Origin: BTUB01 sp964392765
GTDB lineage: Bacteria > Babelota > Babeliae > Babelales > Vermiphilaceae
Reading direction: 5' to 3'
DNA: 64,000 nucleotides
NCBI GenBank assembly: GCA_964392765.1
Contig: CAYMRF010000001.1
Span: 16,597 to 80,596, forward strand
Part shown: one piece after another, positions 7,710-16,433 of the stretch
Layout: every line of letters begins with the position of its first letter
How positions within the stretch are numbered: position 1 is the first letter of the stretch
The notes under the pieces: generated by a model
Told to the model about the DNA's origin: nothing
The model's input: only the letters and a program-made list of their open reading frames with translations
The model's database searches: none
Position numbers and translations under genes: made by a program

Positions 7710-8005
7710 TCAACAAACCACTGATTAATATCTTTTGCTGCGTAAACGCGCATTGCATCTCTCTCAACATCCCAAACTTCTAGCAGCCATTGCTCCTGTG
7801 GATGATACTCAGTGCTTCCAAAATAGAATTTGATCGGAATAATTGTGCGCACTGCGGTTTCACCGCGATAATTGGTGTAGCCAACTTTGATGGGGTTTGC
7901 TTTCGCTTTTTCTGTTAACTCAATGGGCAGTAGCGCAGCCTCTTTGGCATTATTTTGATTTGCGGTGAACATAACGATTCCTAAAAATAAAAGCTTTAAT
8001 TTCAT
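7706..8005 (-). CDS. Secreted small protein with WYL-like core
   Basis: About 99 residues. The second half carries a compact motif series: VGYTNYRGE, then PIKFYFGSTEYHP, QWLLEVWDVE and RVYAAKDI. This resembles stand-alone WYL-related small proteins that I recall from phages and proteobacteria, normally cytoplasmic ligand-sensing modules. Unusually, an apparent signal peptide (MKLKLLFLGIVMFTA) precedes it. I chose ATG 8005 because AGAAGA is about 6 bases upstream; ATG 8011 is the alternative. It lies 10 bases after the stop of the next gene upstream on the same strand, so they probably form one operon. The function of an exported WYL-like domain is unknown. Confidence 0.65.
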   Translation of the reverse strand: MKLKLLFLGIVMFTANQNNAKEAALLPIELTEKAKANPIKVGYTNYRGETAVRTIIPIKFYFGSTEYHPQEQWLLEVWDVERDAMRVYAAKDINQWFVE

Positions 8006-8015
8006 ATACATTCTT

Positions 8016-8711
8016 CTAATCTTCTACTCGAACCTCGATAACTAATTCACTTGATGGCGTTGTAAAAGTAAGAGTATAAACTCCTGCTTGATCAAATTTG
8101 ACCTGCCAATCCTGGCACACATACGAAGGATGGGGGAAACAATTCTCTCTAATGATTTTTATTTTTTTATCACAAGAAAGCTTCCAATAATCTTGAGGCT
8201 GCCAAACATAATGAGCAGGTGCATGCAAATCGGGAACTTTAAGCCACACATCATAACCTTTTTCTACCACGAAATAAGTGTCCCCGTTGCGCAAATCAAT
8301 CCGCCTTCCAGAGTAGTCCCCAGGAACAACTTTAACTGGTTCATGGGTATATGAACTTTCTAATATTGAAATAGAGACTGCTACAGATTCAGAATGACGT
8401 TTAAAAATTAAGTTAAATGTCCCGGCTTTACGAGCTTTTAAATCCCAACGCTGCAGCACTCCCCATGCATAATCACGAGTCATAATCTCACTTTCAAGCA
8501 ACACCAAGGCATCATGAGGATACGATATTAATTTCCACTCATCTTCCTCCGTCCAAATCCAATCACCCAAATGAGGTTTTGGGAATTCTGCATAAATTTT
8601 AAAAAATTGATTAATTTTAACCGTATCTTCTGCCCAAATATGAGGCAAATCGCTATCGGCAAAAAGTGAAAAGCTTACGAGCAATGAGAAAAATGTTGCA
8701 AATTTACGCAT
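8016..8711 (-). CDS. Secreted protein with two similar beta-rich repeats
   Basis: A 231-residue exported protein, started at ATG 8711 (AAAGG upstream, then signal peptide MRKFATFFSLLVSFSLFA). Two homologous halves are visible. Repeat 1 has IWTEEDEWKLIS and RWDLKARKAGTFNLIF. Repeat 2 has VWQPQDYWKLSC and DWQVKFDQAGVYTLTF. The pattern of an aromatic loop, a W-centred strand and a final AG-x-[FY]-x-L-x-F strand is reminiscent of chagasin-like (I42) cysteine protease inhibitors, but the diagnostic NPTTG loop is not evident, so this is only a structural guess. Frames extending upstream of 8711 lack a signal sequence. It heads a small operon with the WYL-like gene. Confidence 0.7.
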   Translation of the reverse strand: MRKFATFFSLLVSFSLFADSDLPHIWAEDTVKINQFFKIYAEFPKPHLGDWIWTEEDEWKLISYPHDALVLLESEIMTRDYAWGVLQRWDLKARKAGTFNLIFKRHSESVAVSISILESSYTHEPVKVVPGDYSGRRIDLRNGDTYFVVEKGYDVWLKVPDLHAPAHYVWQPQDYWKLSCDKKIKIIRENCFPHPSYVCQDWQVKFDQAGVYTLTFTTPSSELVIEVRVED

Positions 8712-8793
8712 GAAAAACCTTTTTACAAGCCTGTTATTTTGACTGGCTAGCATATCAAACTCATAGTGATTGTATAGCTCGAAATTTTGGCAA

Positions 8794-8820
8794 TAAAAAA
8801 GGCCCAGTTTCCCGGGCCTC
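8794..8820 (-). terminator. Rho-independent terminator
   Basis: Stem AGGCCC (8800-8805) / GGGCCT (8814-8819). On the minus strand it is followed by a T-run (8794-8799 read in reverse). It ends the transcript of the gene at 8829-9155. Confidence 0.8.
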
Positions 8821-8828
8821 AATTCTCT

Positions 8829-9155
8829 TTACTTATGAGTATTTTTATATTCTTCTTCAGCAAGCTCTATAATCCGATTCGCAACATCTTCTTTAATGTT
8901 TCGCGCTTTCCAATTTGCCCTACGTGCGCACATTTCATAACAAGTTTGTACCGCGCTTCCTACGAAATCTTTTGCTGCTTTACAATCAGAATCTTTCGCC
9001 TTGATCTCATCACACTTTTTATAGCATAAAGCCAAAGCTTCTTGCATTACTATTCCTGCTTTAGCAAGCTCTGCACTCATATCTTCAATATTCTGAGTTT
9101 GACCATTTAACAAACTAGCGCTTAAAACTGCTGTAAAAACAAATATATTTTTCAT
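8829..9155 (-). CDS. Small secreted cysteine-containing protein
   Basis: A 108-residue protein with a signal peptide (MKNIFVFTAVLSASLLNG). Mature cysteines occur as CYKKCDE, DC and CYEMC, the CxxxC spacing of paired helices held by disulfides, which fits an oxidising periplasmic or extracellular location. The rest is predicted helical and charged. I recognise no family. It is followed by a strong terminator and preceded, 24 bases upstream, by another small secreted gene in the same direction. Confidence 0.7.
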   Translation of the reverse strand: MKNIFVFTAVLSASLLNGQTQNIEDMSAELAKAGIVMQEALALCYKKCDEIKAKDSDCKAAKDFVGSAVQTCYEMCARRANWKARNIKEDVANRIIELAEEEYKNTHK

Positions 9156-9178
9156 GATAAATCCCGCAATTATTCATT

Positions 9179-9460
9179 TCAATGATTTTTTTTAGACTCT
9201 TCTAATACTCTTACTCTTTCCATTTCTTGCTCCTTTCTTATAACCGCCCAGCCATCGGGAAGAGTCTTGCCTATTTCACCTTGGAGGCAAAGACGCACCC
9301 ATGCTCTGCGCATATCATTCTCAAAAGGGTTTAATGATCGCGCGCCTATAAGAGTATCACTACTCATCGCTTTATTTGATTCTGGAGCAGTTTTTTGCTC
9401 ATCCGACATCCCAAATCCACGACTATAGACAGCTAAAGCCAATAAAAGTATTTTATTCAT
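9179..9460 (-). CDS. Small secreted hypothetical protein
   Basis: A 93-residue protein with a probable signal peptide (MNKILLLALAVYSRGFG) and an otherwise hydrophilic sequence. A middle segment (NPFENDMRRAWVRLCLQGE) looks like the amphipathic helix seen in other small secreted proteins of this window. I recognise no family. It sits between the Pal-like gene, from which a terminator separates it, and another small secreted gene, so it probably has its own promoter in 9461-9471 or reads through from upstream. Confidence 0.6.
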   Translation of the reverse strand: MNKILLLALAVYSRGFGMSDEQKTAPESNKAMSSDTLIGARSLNPFENDMRRAWVRLCLQGEIGKTLPDGWAVIRKEQEMERVRVLEESKKNH

Positions 9461-9471
9461 AAAAAATCCTC

Positions 9472-9505
9472 AAAAAAAAGAGAGTCCAATTACTTGGACT
9501 CTCTC
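9472..9505 (-). terminator. Rho-independent terminator of the Pal-like gene
   Basis: A perfect 10-base stem GAGAGTCCAA (9480-9489) / TTGGACTCTC (9494-9503) with loop TTAC. Read on the minus strand it is followed by eight T residues. Confidence 0.88.
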
Positions 9506-9529
9506 AATGTATTTAAAATGCTTAAATAA

Positions 9530-10159
9530 TTACGCTGCAACCGCAGGAATTACTTGAATCTCATCACGGCGATTAGGCCATTGTTGATCTCTATCACCTG
9601 AGCATGGTTTACCATTTACCATTTCAGGAACATCTGATCCGCGACCGATAACTTTAATTTTATGAGCAGGAATGCCTTGGGCAACTGCACAATCTTTCAA
9701 AGTTTTAGCGCGTTTTTCTGAAAGAATACGGTTGTAGGTATCAGAACCTGCCGCATGGTCAGAGTTACCATTAACTACGAATTGAACCGCTTTACCATCT
9801 TTTTGCTCTTGGTTCATGAATTCCTTCATGCGAGCAACGTCTTGCGCAACGGCTTCTTTTTCACTTGCTTTGATGTTGTATTTATCAAAATCGAAATAAA
9901 CCTTTTTGAATCCACTATTTTTGCCCGATTCATCGATCCAGGCATATTGAGCATCATCGTTTTCTAAGGCAACTGCGTTATCCGCGAGAGCCATATCACC
10001 TAAATCGGCATCAAAAAAGCTCTTAATGTTTGCATCTGCTACCGGAATATCAACATCCGTTAAAACATCGTTTTTATTTACCCTTTGTTCCGCTTTTTTT
10101 TGCCAGCATCCTGGAACCAATGCCAAAATAGTTAATGCTAATAGAAATTGTTTAGTCAT
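9530..10159 (-). CDS. pal: Peptidoglycan-associated lipoprotein (OmpA-C domain)
   Basis: A 209-residue lipoprotein of the Pal/OmpA type. The N-terminal signal ends in a lipobox, LVPGC (Cys 18), so it should be lipidated and sorted to the outer membrane. Residues about 90-200 form the OmpA-C peptidoglycan-binding fold: VYFDFDKYNI, the VNGNSDHAAGSDTYNRILSE block with the Asp expected to contact diaminopimelate, and NRRDEI near the end. It probably tethers the outer membrane to the cell wall, which implies a diderm with at least residual peptidoglycan. tol genes are not adjacent. It is divergent from the RNase G gene and ends in a strong terminator. Confidence 0.9.
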   Translation of the reverse strand: MTKQFLLALTILALVPGCWQKKAEQRVNKNDVLTDVDIPVADANIKSFFDADLGDMALADNAVALENDDAQYAWIDESGKNSGFKKVYFDFDKYNIKASEKEAVAQDVARMKEFMNQEQKDGKAVQFVVNGNSDHAAGSDTYNRILSEKRAKTLKDCAVAQGIPAHKIKVIGRGSDVPEMVNGKPCSGDRDQQWPNRRDEIQVIPAVAA

Positions 10160-10261
10160 GAGTACTCCCTAGTTGAAAGGAAAAAAGTGTTAGTTTTATT
10201 TAACGGCATAGGGACTTTATCACAATTTTAGCCGATTTTCTACTCATTATCTGCAAAAATA

Positions 10262-10270
10262 TGCTATAGT
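10262..10270 (+). promoter_or_regulatory. Extended -10 promoter candidate for RNase G
   Basis: TGCTATAGT (10262-10270) is an extended -10 about 36 bases upstream of the start codon, in the 147-base gap between the divergent Pal and RNase G genes. The -35 region is weak. Confidence 0.45.
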
Positions 10271-10306
10271 GATGAAGAAAAGAATTTCAAAAATGGCAAA
10301 AACAAC

Positions 10307-11821
10307 ATGAAAAAAATTTTAATTAATGAAAATCCCTGGCAAACAAGAATTGCTATAACCTCTGATGGGTTGCTGCAAAACGTATACTTTGCAGGTCACA
10401 CAGAAAATCCACTTGAAAGAGCGTTTTTTAAAGGGGTTGTGACTAAAGTTCTGCCCGGAATCCAAACCGCATTTGTAGATATCGGCCAAGAAAAGGCTGG
10501 ATTTCTGCATATTTCTGAAATCGATCGTGATCTGGCGATCGAAAAGATTAGCAAACATAGCCAAATGGACGATGATGAAACTCCCGCACCCGCTCCGCGG
10601 ATCAGCCGATCTCAGATCGATATTGGCAAGATTTTCAAGGAAGGGGATCAGATTCTGGTTCAAGTAAGCAAAGAACCAGTGTATGAAAAAGGGGCAAAGC
10701 TTTCCACTTGCTTTACGCTTCCCGGCCGCTTTATAGTTTTAATGCCCAATATTCCTCGCATCGGCATCTCTAAAAAGATTGAAGACCGTGAAGAGCGCGC
10801 ACGGCTTAAAAATATCGTGAAACAAGCGCTGCCAGAAGGCATGGGCGCCATTATTAGAACCACGAGCGATGGCCGCCAAGATTCTGAGATTGCTAAGGAT
10901 ATCAGCTTCTTGCTTGATACCTGGAATCATATCCAAGATAAATTTAAGGCTGCAGAACCTAAAGAGAAGATCTTCCAAGATATCGAACTTCCATTGCAAA
11001 TGGTGCGCGATCACCTTGATAACGATGTTGAAGAAGTGATTACCGACAGCAAAGAAGGCCTCAATAAGATTTATAAATTCGTAAAAGCGATCGCCTCCGA
11101 ATATAGTCAACGTATAAAATTATACGAAGGCCCTTCGCAAATTTTTGAGCATTTTGGTATCGAAAAACAGATCGAAGCGGCTCTTGAGAAGAAAGTAGCG
11201 CTTAAATCGGGCGGATCTTTAATTATTGAGACCACCGAGGCGATGACGGTAGTTGATGTGAACACGGGAAAATTTACGGGCAAAAAGAACCTAGAAGAAA
11301 CAATTCTTGCCACAAATCTTGAAGCTGCACAAGAGGTTGTGCGCCAATTGCGCTTGCGCAACATTGGCGGCCTCATTGTTATTGACTTTATTGATATGGC
11401 ATCCGGCTCAAACAAGCAAAAGCTTTTCCGCTTTTTTGAAAAAACGCTGCGCGAAGGGGATAAATTCCAATCGGTGGTGTTAAAAATTTCTGAATTCGGC
11501 CTCGTGCAGATGACGCGTAAACGCTCAGGCATCACCTTGCAACAGCAAATGATGCAAAAATGCAGCTGCTGCAAAGGTCTTGGTTACGTGAAATCAATTG
11601 AAACCGAAAGCCAATTGATCTTGCGCCAATTACAAGAAAAGCTCAGAGATCAAAAAAGTGGCCTTGAAGTGGGCTTGCGTCTCAATCCAGAAGTTTTTGA
11701 ACACTTGACCAGCGTCGAATACAATGCCATTTTATCCCTTGAGAAATTATATAAGTGCAAAATAACTTTGGTAAGCGATAAAAATTTAAGCCTCAACCAA
11801 TTCAAAATCGAAAAAAAATAA
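10307..11821 (+). CDS. rng: Ribonuclease E/G family endoribonuclease
   Basis: An endoribonuclease for RNA decay and rRNA/tRNA maturation. At 504 residues it has RNase G size, without the long scaffold tail of RNase E. The N-terminal RNase H-like start (ILINENPWQTRIAI) is followed by an S1 domain (FFKGVVTKVLPGIQTAFVDI, GFLHISEID) containing a short Pro/Asp-rich insertion near residues 85-100. Catalytic acidic residues are visible in VVDVNTGKFTG and IVIDFIDM, with RLRNIGG between them. The zinc-link cysteines appear as KCSCCKGLG. gatB begins one base after its stop, so the two are almost certainly cotranscribed. Confidence 0.95.
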   Translation: MKKILINENPWQTRIAITSDGLLQNVYFAGHTENPLERAFFKGVVTKVLPGIQTAFVDIGQEKAGFLHISEIDRDLAIEKISKHSQMDDDETPAPAPRISRSQIDIGKIFKEGDQILVQVSKEPVYEKGAKLSTCFTLPGRFIVLMPNIPRIGISKKIEDREERARLKNIVKQALPEGMGAIIRTTSDGRQDSEIAKDISFLLDTWNHIQDKFKAAEPKEKIFQDIELPLQMVRDHLDNDVEEVITDSKEGLNKIYKFVKAIASEYSQRIKLYEGPSQIFEHFGIEKQIEAALEKKVALKSGGSLIIETTEAMTVVDVNTGKFTGKKNLEETILATNLEAAQEVVRQLRLRNIGGLIVIDFIDMASGSNKQKLFRFFEKTLREGDKFQSVVLKISEFGLVQMTRKRSGITLQQQMMQKCSCCKGLGYVKSIETESQLILRQLQEKLRDQKSGLEVGLRLNPEVFEHLTSVEYNAILSLEKLYKCKITLVSDKNLSLNQFKIEKK

Positions 11822-11822
11822 C

Positions 11823-13283
11823 ATGTCAAAAACGCCTTCAATCCTGGATCATTATCCGGATTATGAACTGAATATTGGTATTGAAGTTCACGTTCAACTC
11901 ACCACAAACAGCAAGATATTTTGCGGTTGCCCGAATCAAGTAACCAAGAATCCTAACACAAATATCTGCAATATTTGTACCGCACAACCGGGTGCATTGC
12001 CGGTATTAAATAAAAAAGTGGTGGAATATGCAATAAAAGCCGGCCTTGCAACCGGATGCTCTATCGCACAAGAATGTGCGTTTGCGCGTAAGCATTATTT
12101 TTATCCTGACTTACCAAAAGATTATCAGATCAGCCAAAATGAAGATCCTATTTGCAGCAACGGATTTATTCCGATTCGCTTAGAAGATGGATCAATTAAA
12201 AAGATTCGCTTGATCCGTATTCATATGGAAGAAGATGCGGGTAAAAATATTCACGCTGAGCATGAAAATGCAAGCTTTGTGGATCTTAACCGCACCGGTA
12301 CTCCGCTCTTAGAAATCGTTACCCATCCGGATATTTCAAGTACCTATGAAGCCAAAGCATATTTGCGCGCCCTGCGCTTAATTGTGCAATATTTGGGCAT
12401 CTGCTCTGGCAACATGGAAGAAGGAGCTTTCCGCGCAGATACCAACGTTTCGGTTCGCAAAAAAGGCGCAGAAAAATTGGGAACTCGTGCCGAGCTTAAA
12501 AATATTAATTCATTCAAGTTTATTGGCGATGCGGTTGAGCATGAAATTGAACGCCAAATTCAATTGCTAGAAAGCGGCCAAAAAGTCCGCCAAGAAACTC
12601 GCCTTTGGGATACTAAAAATAAAAAAACTATCATGATGCGCTCAAAAGAAGAAGCCGCAGACTATCGCTACTTCCAAGATCCTGATCTGCCAATTCTAGA
12701 AGTAAGCGAAAGCATGATTGCTGATGTGAAAAAAACCATGCCAGAACTTCCGTATGATCGCTTTGAAAGATATATGAATCAAAACGGATTATCTGCATAT
12801 GAAGCAGAAATCTTAGTTGATGATATCGAGCTTTCTAACTATTACGAACAAGCTCATAAGCTTAACCCCAGCAAACAGATTGTTAATTTAATCTTGCGAG
12901 ATGTTATGGGGTATCTCAAAGAATCTAAAATCCCTCTTAATGAATTAAAAATGACCCCAGACAAACTGGCAAGCCTTGTTACCCTACTCGAGAAGGGCGT
13001 GATTAATAATCGTGCAGCTCAAGAAGTTTTTGCCGCTGTTTGCCAAACCGGCCAATCGCCAGAGCAAATTGTGAAAGAAAAAGGCCTAGAACAAATCGGT
13101 TCTGTTGAAGAAATTGAAGCGATTGTTAAAGAATTGCTTGCTGCCAATGCACTGCAAGTTGCTGATTATAAAGCCGGAAATGCGAAATTGTTTGGCTTCT
13201 TTGTAGGCCAGATGATGCAGAAGACAAAAGGCAAAGGCGATCCAAAAGTAATTCAAGAATTGTTGAAGAAGCACTTGAGTTGA
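11823..13283 (+). CDS. gatB: Aspartyl/glutamyl-tRNA amidotransferase subunit B
   Basis: GatB activates misacylated Glu-tRNA(Gln) or Asp-tRNA(Asn) with ATP so that ammonia delivered by GatA converts it to the amide. The 486-residue product has the full family layout: catalytic cradle with NIGIEVHVQLTTNSKIFCGC, KHYFYPDLPKDYQISQ, EEDAGK and DLNRTGTPLLEIV, then ADYRYFQDPDLP, and a C-terminal YqeY-like tail domain (about 410-486, FFVGQMMQKTKGKGDP). Cys residues in the N-terminal part (CGCPN, CNIC) may bind zinc. gatA and gatC are not adjacent. It follows the RNase G gene at 1 base. Confidence 0.97.
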   Translation: MSKTPSILDHYPDYELNIGIEVHVQLTTNSKIFCGCPNQVTKNPNTNICNICTAQPGALPVLNKKVVEYAIKAGLATGCSIAQECAFARKHYFYPDLPKDYQISQNEDPICSNGFIPIRLEDGSIKKIRLIRIHMEEDAGKNIHAEHENASFVDLNRTGTPLLEIVTHPDISSTYEAKAYLRALRLIVQYLGICSGNMEEGAFRADTNVSVRKKGAEKLGTRAELKNINSFKFIGDAVEHEIERQIQLLESGQKVRQETRLWDTKNKKTIMMRSKEEAADYRYFQDPDLPILEVSESMIADVKKTMPELPYDRFERYMNQNGLSAYEAEILVDDIELSNYYEQAHKLNPSKQIVNLILRDVMGYLKESKIPLNELKMTPDKLASLVTLLEKGVINNRAAQEVFAAVCQTGQSPEQIVKEKGLEQIGSVEEIEAIVKELLAANALQVADYKAGNAKLFGFFVGQMMQKTKGKGDPKVIQELLKKHLS

Positions 13284-13390
13284 TTTCTTAAGAATATATG
13301 CTCACAAAATAAACAAAACTTATTAAAGTTAGCGATAAATATAAAGTTATTGTCGACCAAGAATTTTTGGATAGTAATAGTTTTGTTATT

Positions 13391-13804
13391 TCACTGAATC
13401 GCACAAGTCTGCGGCCGCAACGAATCAATTAACGCTTCAGCTTCTTCTATATCGCGTATTGCATTGCGATAATGGATATTATTGGTGTCTGAAATTTTCG
13501 AATCTTCATAAGTTTTTAATTCATTCAGCGCATTATGCAAGAGAGCTGCCATCCTATCTCTCACGTTGTCGGCTGCATTTAAGTAAGGAAGCGTATTAAT
13601 AATGATCCAAACATCATCTCTACCTTTATTCACAGAGCGATTATAATAGGGATTAGGACCCTCTTCATAATTTCTTAAAACTAAGCATGCTCTTTTTGCG
13701 GCCAACTTTGCTCTTTGAAGATAAAGAGCTGTAGCATTACCCAAAAGCGAACCCGAAATAAGCATTACTACCAAGCCCAATATTGATAATTTTTTATTTA
13801 ACAT
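13391..13804 (-). CDS. Secreted helical protein, paralog of its upstream neighbour
   Basis: A 137-residue protein with a signal peptide (NKKLSILGLVVMLISGSLLG). The mature part is helical with Ala/Leu/Arg heptad character and carries cysteines at ACLVL and near the C-terminus. The leader is nearly the same as that of the gene immediately upstream (NKKLSILYLAIMLVSGSILA), and both starts share the ribosome binding sequence GGAGAGAG, so the pair arose by tandem duplication. Its start overlaps the stop of that gene by 11 bases. I recognise no family. Confidence 0.72.
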   Translation of the reverse strand: MLNKKLSILGLVVMLISGSLLGNATALYLQRAKLAAKRACLVLRNYEEGPNPYYNRSVNKGRDDVWIIINTLPYLNAADNVRDRMAALLHNALNELKTYEDSKISDTNNIHYRNAIRDIEEAEALIDSLRPQTCAIQ

Positions 13805-14201
13805 TGCTCTCTCCAGAATAAGAATTAAGCAACTCTAACGCATGATTTACCGCCTTTTCTGCAGCCAAATGAGCCTGATTTTTTCTTACACCGTCATTGG
13901 TTTGCGTTATAAAACTCTTAAATGCTGCCAAAGCGCTATTTACATCATTATAAATTTGTTGTTTTACATTCAAATCATCGATCTCAAGAGCAGGAATCAA
14001 TCTCGCTGCTTCTCTCACGTAATCTTCTGCTTTCTCCAAATCATCAAAATACCCTCTATAGGATGGACTTTCTCTTAATAATGAGGAGGCGTTTTTTAAT
14101 GAATAATTTGCCCCTTGGAGTGCCGGGCGGCCTTTTGCCAAAATAGAACCAGATACAAGCATTATGGCCAAATAAAGAATAGACAGTTTTTTATTACACA
14201 T
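13794..14201 (-). CDS. Secreted helical protein, first of a tandem pair
   Basis: About 135 residues. I start it at ATG 14201 because GGAGAGAG lies 2 bases before it, as in the paralog; a GTG at 14213 would sit inside that sequence. A signal peptide is followed by a four-helix-like Ala-rich sequence (SLKNASSLLRES, LEKAEDYVREAARLIPAL, AAEKAVNHALELL), with an average spacing typical of helical bundles. No enzyme motif is visible. It forms a two-gene operon with its paralog downstream. Confidence 0.7.
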   Translation of the reverse strand: MCNKKLSILYLAIMLVSGSILAKGRPALQGANYSLKNASSLLRESPSYRGYFDDLEKAEDYVREAARLIPALEIDDLNVKQQIYNDVNSALAAFKSFITQTNDGVRKNQAHLAAEKAVNHALELLNSYSGESNVK

Positions 14202-14213
14202 TACTCTCTCCAC

Positions 14214-14547
14214 CGATGGGTTAAATAGAGGCTTTTAGCCACTCAAAAGGCCTTTTCTATTACCATTTTAGCAAAGCAGGCATGCCCAACTCAACATTTA
14301 TCTTTTCTATTTGAAATCTTGCCGAGAGTTATGGGAATATCTGCAATTTTTACCAAATATCGCGGAAATAGCCCTTTTTGGGCAATTTTGGCCTTGACAA
14401 ACTTTTCTACCTGTATTAGGGTTGTATGGAATACTATTAGGGCAAGTGATAGCGGTGCCCTAGCGCTTAACAGCATCAGTATCGTGGATATTCGCTATCA
14501 CAGCAGCTTTTTCAAGCTAAAAACCCTAATAATATAAGAGATTTTTT
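14214..14547. other. Noncoding region upstream of the DEAD-box helicase
   Basis: No coding frame is convincing here. The right part holds TTGACA at 14394-14399, a likely -35, but the -10 is unclear (TATTAG at 14414 gives only a 14-base spacer). If transcription starts there the helicase mRNA has a leader of about 120 bases. Such leaders are common on cold-shock DEAD-box mRNAs, but nothing here proves that. Confidence 0.45.
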
Positions 14548-16323
14548 ATGACTAATTCCTTTAAGGAACTACCTTTACATCCTCAAATTTTAACCACTCT
14601 TGATGGTCTTGGGTTCACTACCCCGACTGAAATTCAAGGGAAAGCTATCCCTATGCTTTTGGGCTCAAACAGAGTCGATTTCTGGGGACAAGCGCAAACC
14701 GGTACGGGTAAAACCCTTGCTTTTGGTATTCCTTTAATTCAGGGTATCAATCCGCAAGATAAACGCCTTCAAGCGCTTATCGTTGCTCCAACCAGAGAGC
14801 TCGTGGTTCAGATTATGCAAAGCTTACGCCCTATTGCGCAACCAATGGGAATCACCGTTGATGCAATCTACGGCGGCGCTTCTATGAGAGATCAGATTAA
14901 CTCCCTCAAAAAAGGTCTTCACATTGTAGTGGGAACCCCTGGGCGTATTAATGATCACTTGAATCGCAAAACCCTTTCTCTTGCAAACTTAAAGACTTTA
15001 GTGCTTGATGAAGCAGATATCATGCTTGATATGGGCTTTAAAGAAGAGATGGATGAGATTTTAGCGGCATCTCCTGATGAACGCCAAATTTGGCTTTTCT
15101 CTGCAACTATTAAGCCTGGTATTAATCAGATTATGCGCGAGCATATGAAAGATACGGTGAGTGTTACTGCAAGCAAGCAACAAATTGGCGCTTCAAACAC
15201 CAAGCAATACTTCTCTATGGTTCCTCACAGAAACCGATTTGAGGCATTGTGCCGATTTATTGATAGCAATCCATCATTTTATGGATTTATCTTCTGCCAA
15301 ACAAAAATTTTAACTGCTGAATTAGCAGAAAAATTAGCGGCAGCAGGCTATCCCGCAAATGCACTTCATGGCGATATGAGCCAAGGATTGCGTAATGCAG
15401 TAATTAAGAAATTTAAAAATAAAGATTTTAACATCTTAGTAGCAACCGATGTTGCGGCACGTGGAATTGACGTTTCTGATCTTACCCACGTGATTAACTA
15501 TTCAATTCCTAACGATCATGAAAGCTATGTTCACCGTATTGGTAGAACCGGCCGCGCAGGAAAAGAAGGTATTGCAATCAGTTTTATTGGTGGCAAAAAT
15601 GAAGTGCGTCATATCAGAATGCTTGAGCGCAAATTCAAATTCACCATTAACCCACTTGATGTGCCAACCGCTCAAGATATTAAGAAAGTATACATGCAAA
15701 AAGCATGCGACTATCTTGAAACTCTTGCGCAAAAGACCAGCACCGTGGCTCCTGAAGTCGAAGCAGCAGTTCGTTGCTTTGATGCAGCAGAATTGACCAA
15801 TATCGTAATTGCAACGGTTGCAGAAAAGTTCTTCCCTGCAACAAGAAAAGATGATTTCAACTTCGCAAACACCAGCACCCAATCATTTGATAAAAATGAT
15901 GACAGCCAAGTTACTGATGATGGATTACAAGAATTAATGATTCACCTTGGTACTGATGATGATATTACCCGTGAAGATGTGGCAGATTTCCTTTCCAAAG
16001 AAGGCGGAATCGATACTGACAGCTTAGAAAAACTCAAAGTAATCAAACGCCGCACCTTTATTAAGCTTCCTTCTGAAATGGCTGAAGCGTTATTGCAGAA
16101 GCTTAAAGGTAAGAGCATTAACGGTCAAAAAACACGCATCACGCTTGCTCCTGTTTCTGATGACGATTGGGGCTCATCTGGCCCACGTCGCGGCGGCAGA
16201 AGAGGCGGCGATAGAGATCGCGGTGGCGATCGTGGCGGCCGTAGAGGCAGAGCTCGTGGCGATCGCGGTGACCGTGGCGATAGAGGCGGATCACGCGGTG
16301 GCGAACGTCGTAAACGCTACTAA
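14548..16323 (+). CDS. deaD: DEAD-box ATP-dependent RNA helicase with RGG-type tail
   Basis: An ATP-dependent RNA unwinding protein for ribosome assembly or mRNA turnover. All core motifs are present: Q motif (FTTPTEIQGKAIP), I AQTGTGKT, Ia PTRELVVQI, Ib TPGR, II DEAD, III SAT, V ATDVAARGID and VI HRIGRTGRAG. Residues about 480-545 resemble the DbpA/CsdA RNA-binding domain (RRTFIKLPSEMAEALLQKL), and the last 45 residues are an Arg/Gly/Asp-rich tail (RRGGDRDRGGDRGG) that should bind RNA nonspecifically. The 591-residue length and domain order fit the CsdA/DeaD type. It ends in a strong terminator and is transcribed alone. Confidence 0.95.
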   Translation: MTNSFKELPLHPQILTTLDGLGFTTPTEIQGKAIPMLLGSNRVDFWGQAQTGTGKTLAFGIPLIQGINPQDKRLQALIVAPTRELVVQIMQSLRPIAQPMGITVDAIYGGASMRDQINSLKKGLHIVVGTPGRINDHLNRKTLSLANLKTLVLDEADIMLDMGFKEEMDEILAASPDERQIWLFSATIKPGINQIMREHMKDTVSVTASKQQIGASNTKQYFSMVPHRNRFEALCRFIDSNPSFYGFIFCQTKILTAELAEKLAAAGYPANALHGDMSQGLRNAVIKKFKNKDFNILVATDVAARGIDVSDLTHVINYSIPNDHESYVHRIGRTGRAGKEGIAISFIGGKNEVRHIRMLERKFKFTINPLDVPTAQDIKKVYMQKACDYLETLAQKTSTVAPEVEAAVRCFDAAELTNIVIATVAEKFFPATRKDDFNFANTSTQSFDKNDDSQVTDDGLQELMIHLGTDDDITREDVADFLSKEGGIDTDSLEKLKVIKRRTFIKLPSEMAEALLQKLKGKSINGQKTRITLAPVSDDDWGSSGPRRGGRRGGDRDRGGDRGGRRGRARGDRGDRGDRGGSRGGERRKRY

Positions 16324-16343
16324 TCTATTTTAGATTTTGATTA

Positions 16344-16379
16344 ATGGGCTCAAGAGAACATCTTGAGCCCATTTTTTTA
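16344..16379 (+). terminator. Rho-independent terminator of the helicase gene
   Basis: A perfect 12-base stem ATGGGCTCAAGA (16344-16355) / TCTTGAGCCCAT (16361-16372), loop GAACA, followed by seven T residues. Confidence 0.92.
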
Positions 16380-16433
16380 GTGCTAGCTTCTTCTAAAAAC
16401 CTCAAGCTCTGGTCTAAGCATATTCTATTAAGG

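Noticed and set aside
11107..11574. 155-codon frame antisense to the RNase G gene
   Set aside because: Shadow frame of a well-conserved gene.
14394..14440. Strong promoter for the DEAD-box gene
   Set aside because: TTGACA is present, but no -10 hexamer has an acceptable spacer, so I did not list it as a promoter.
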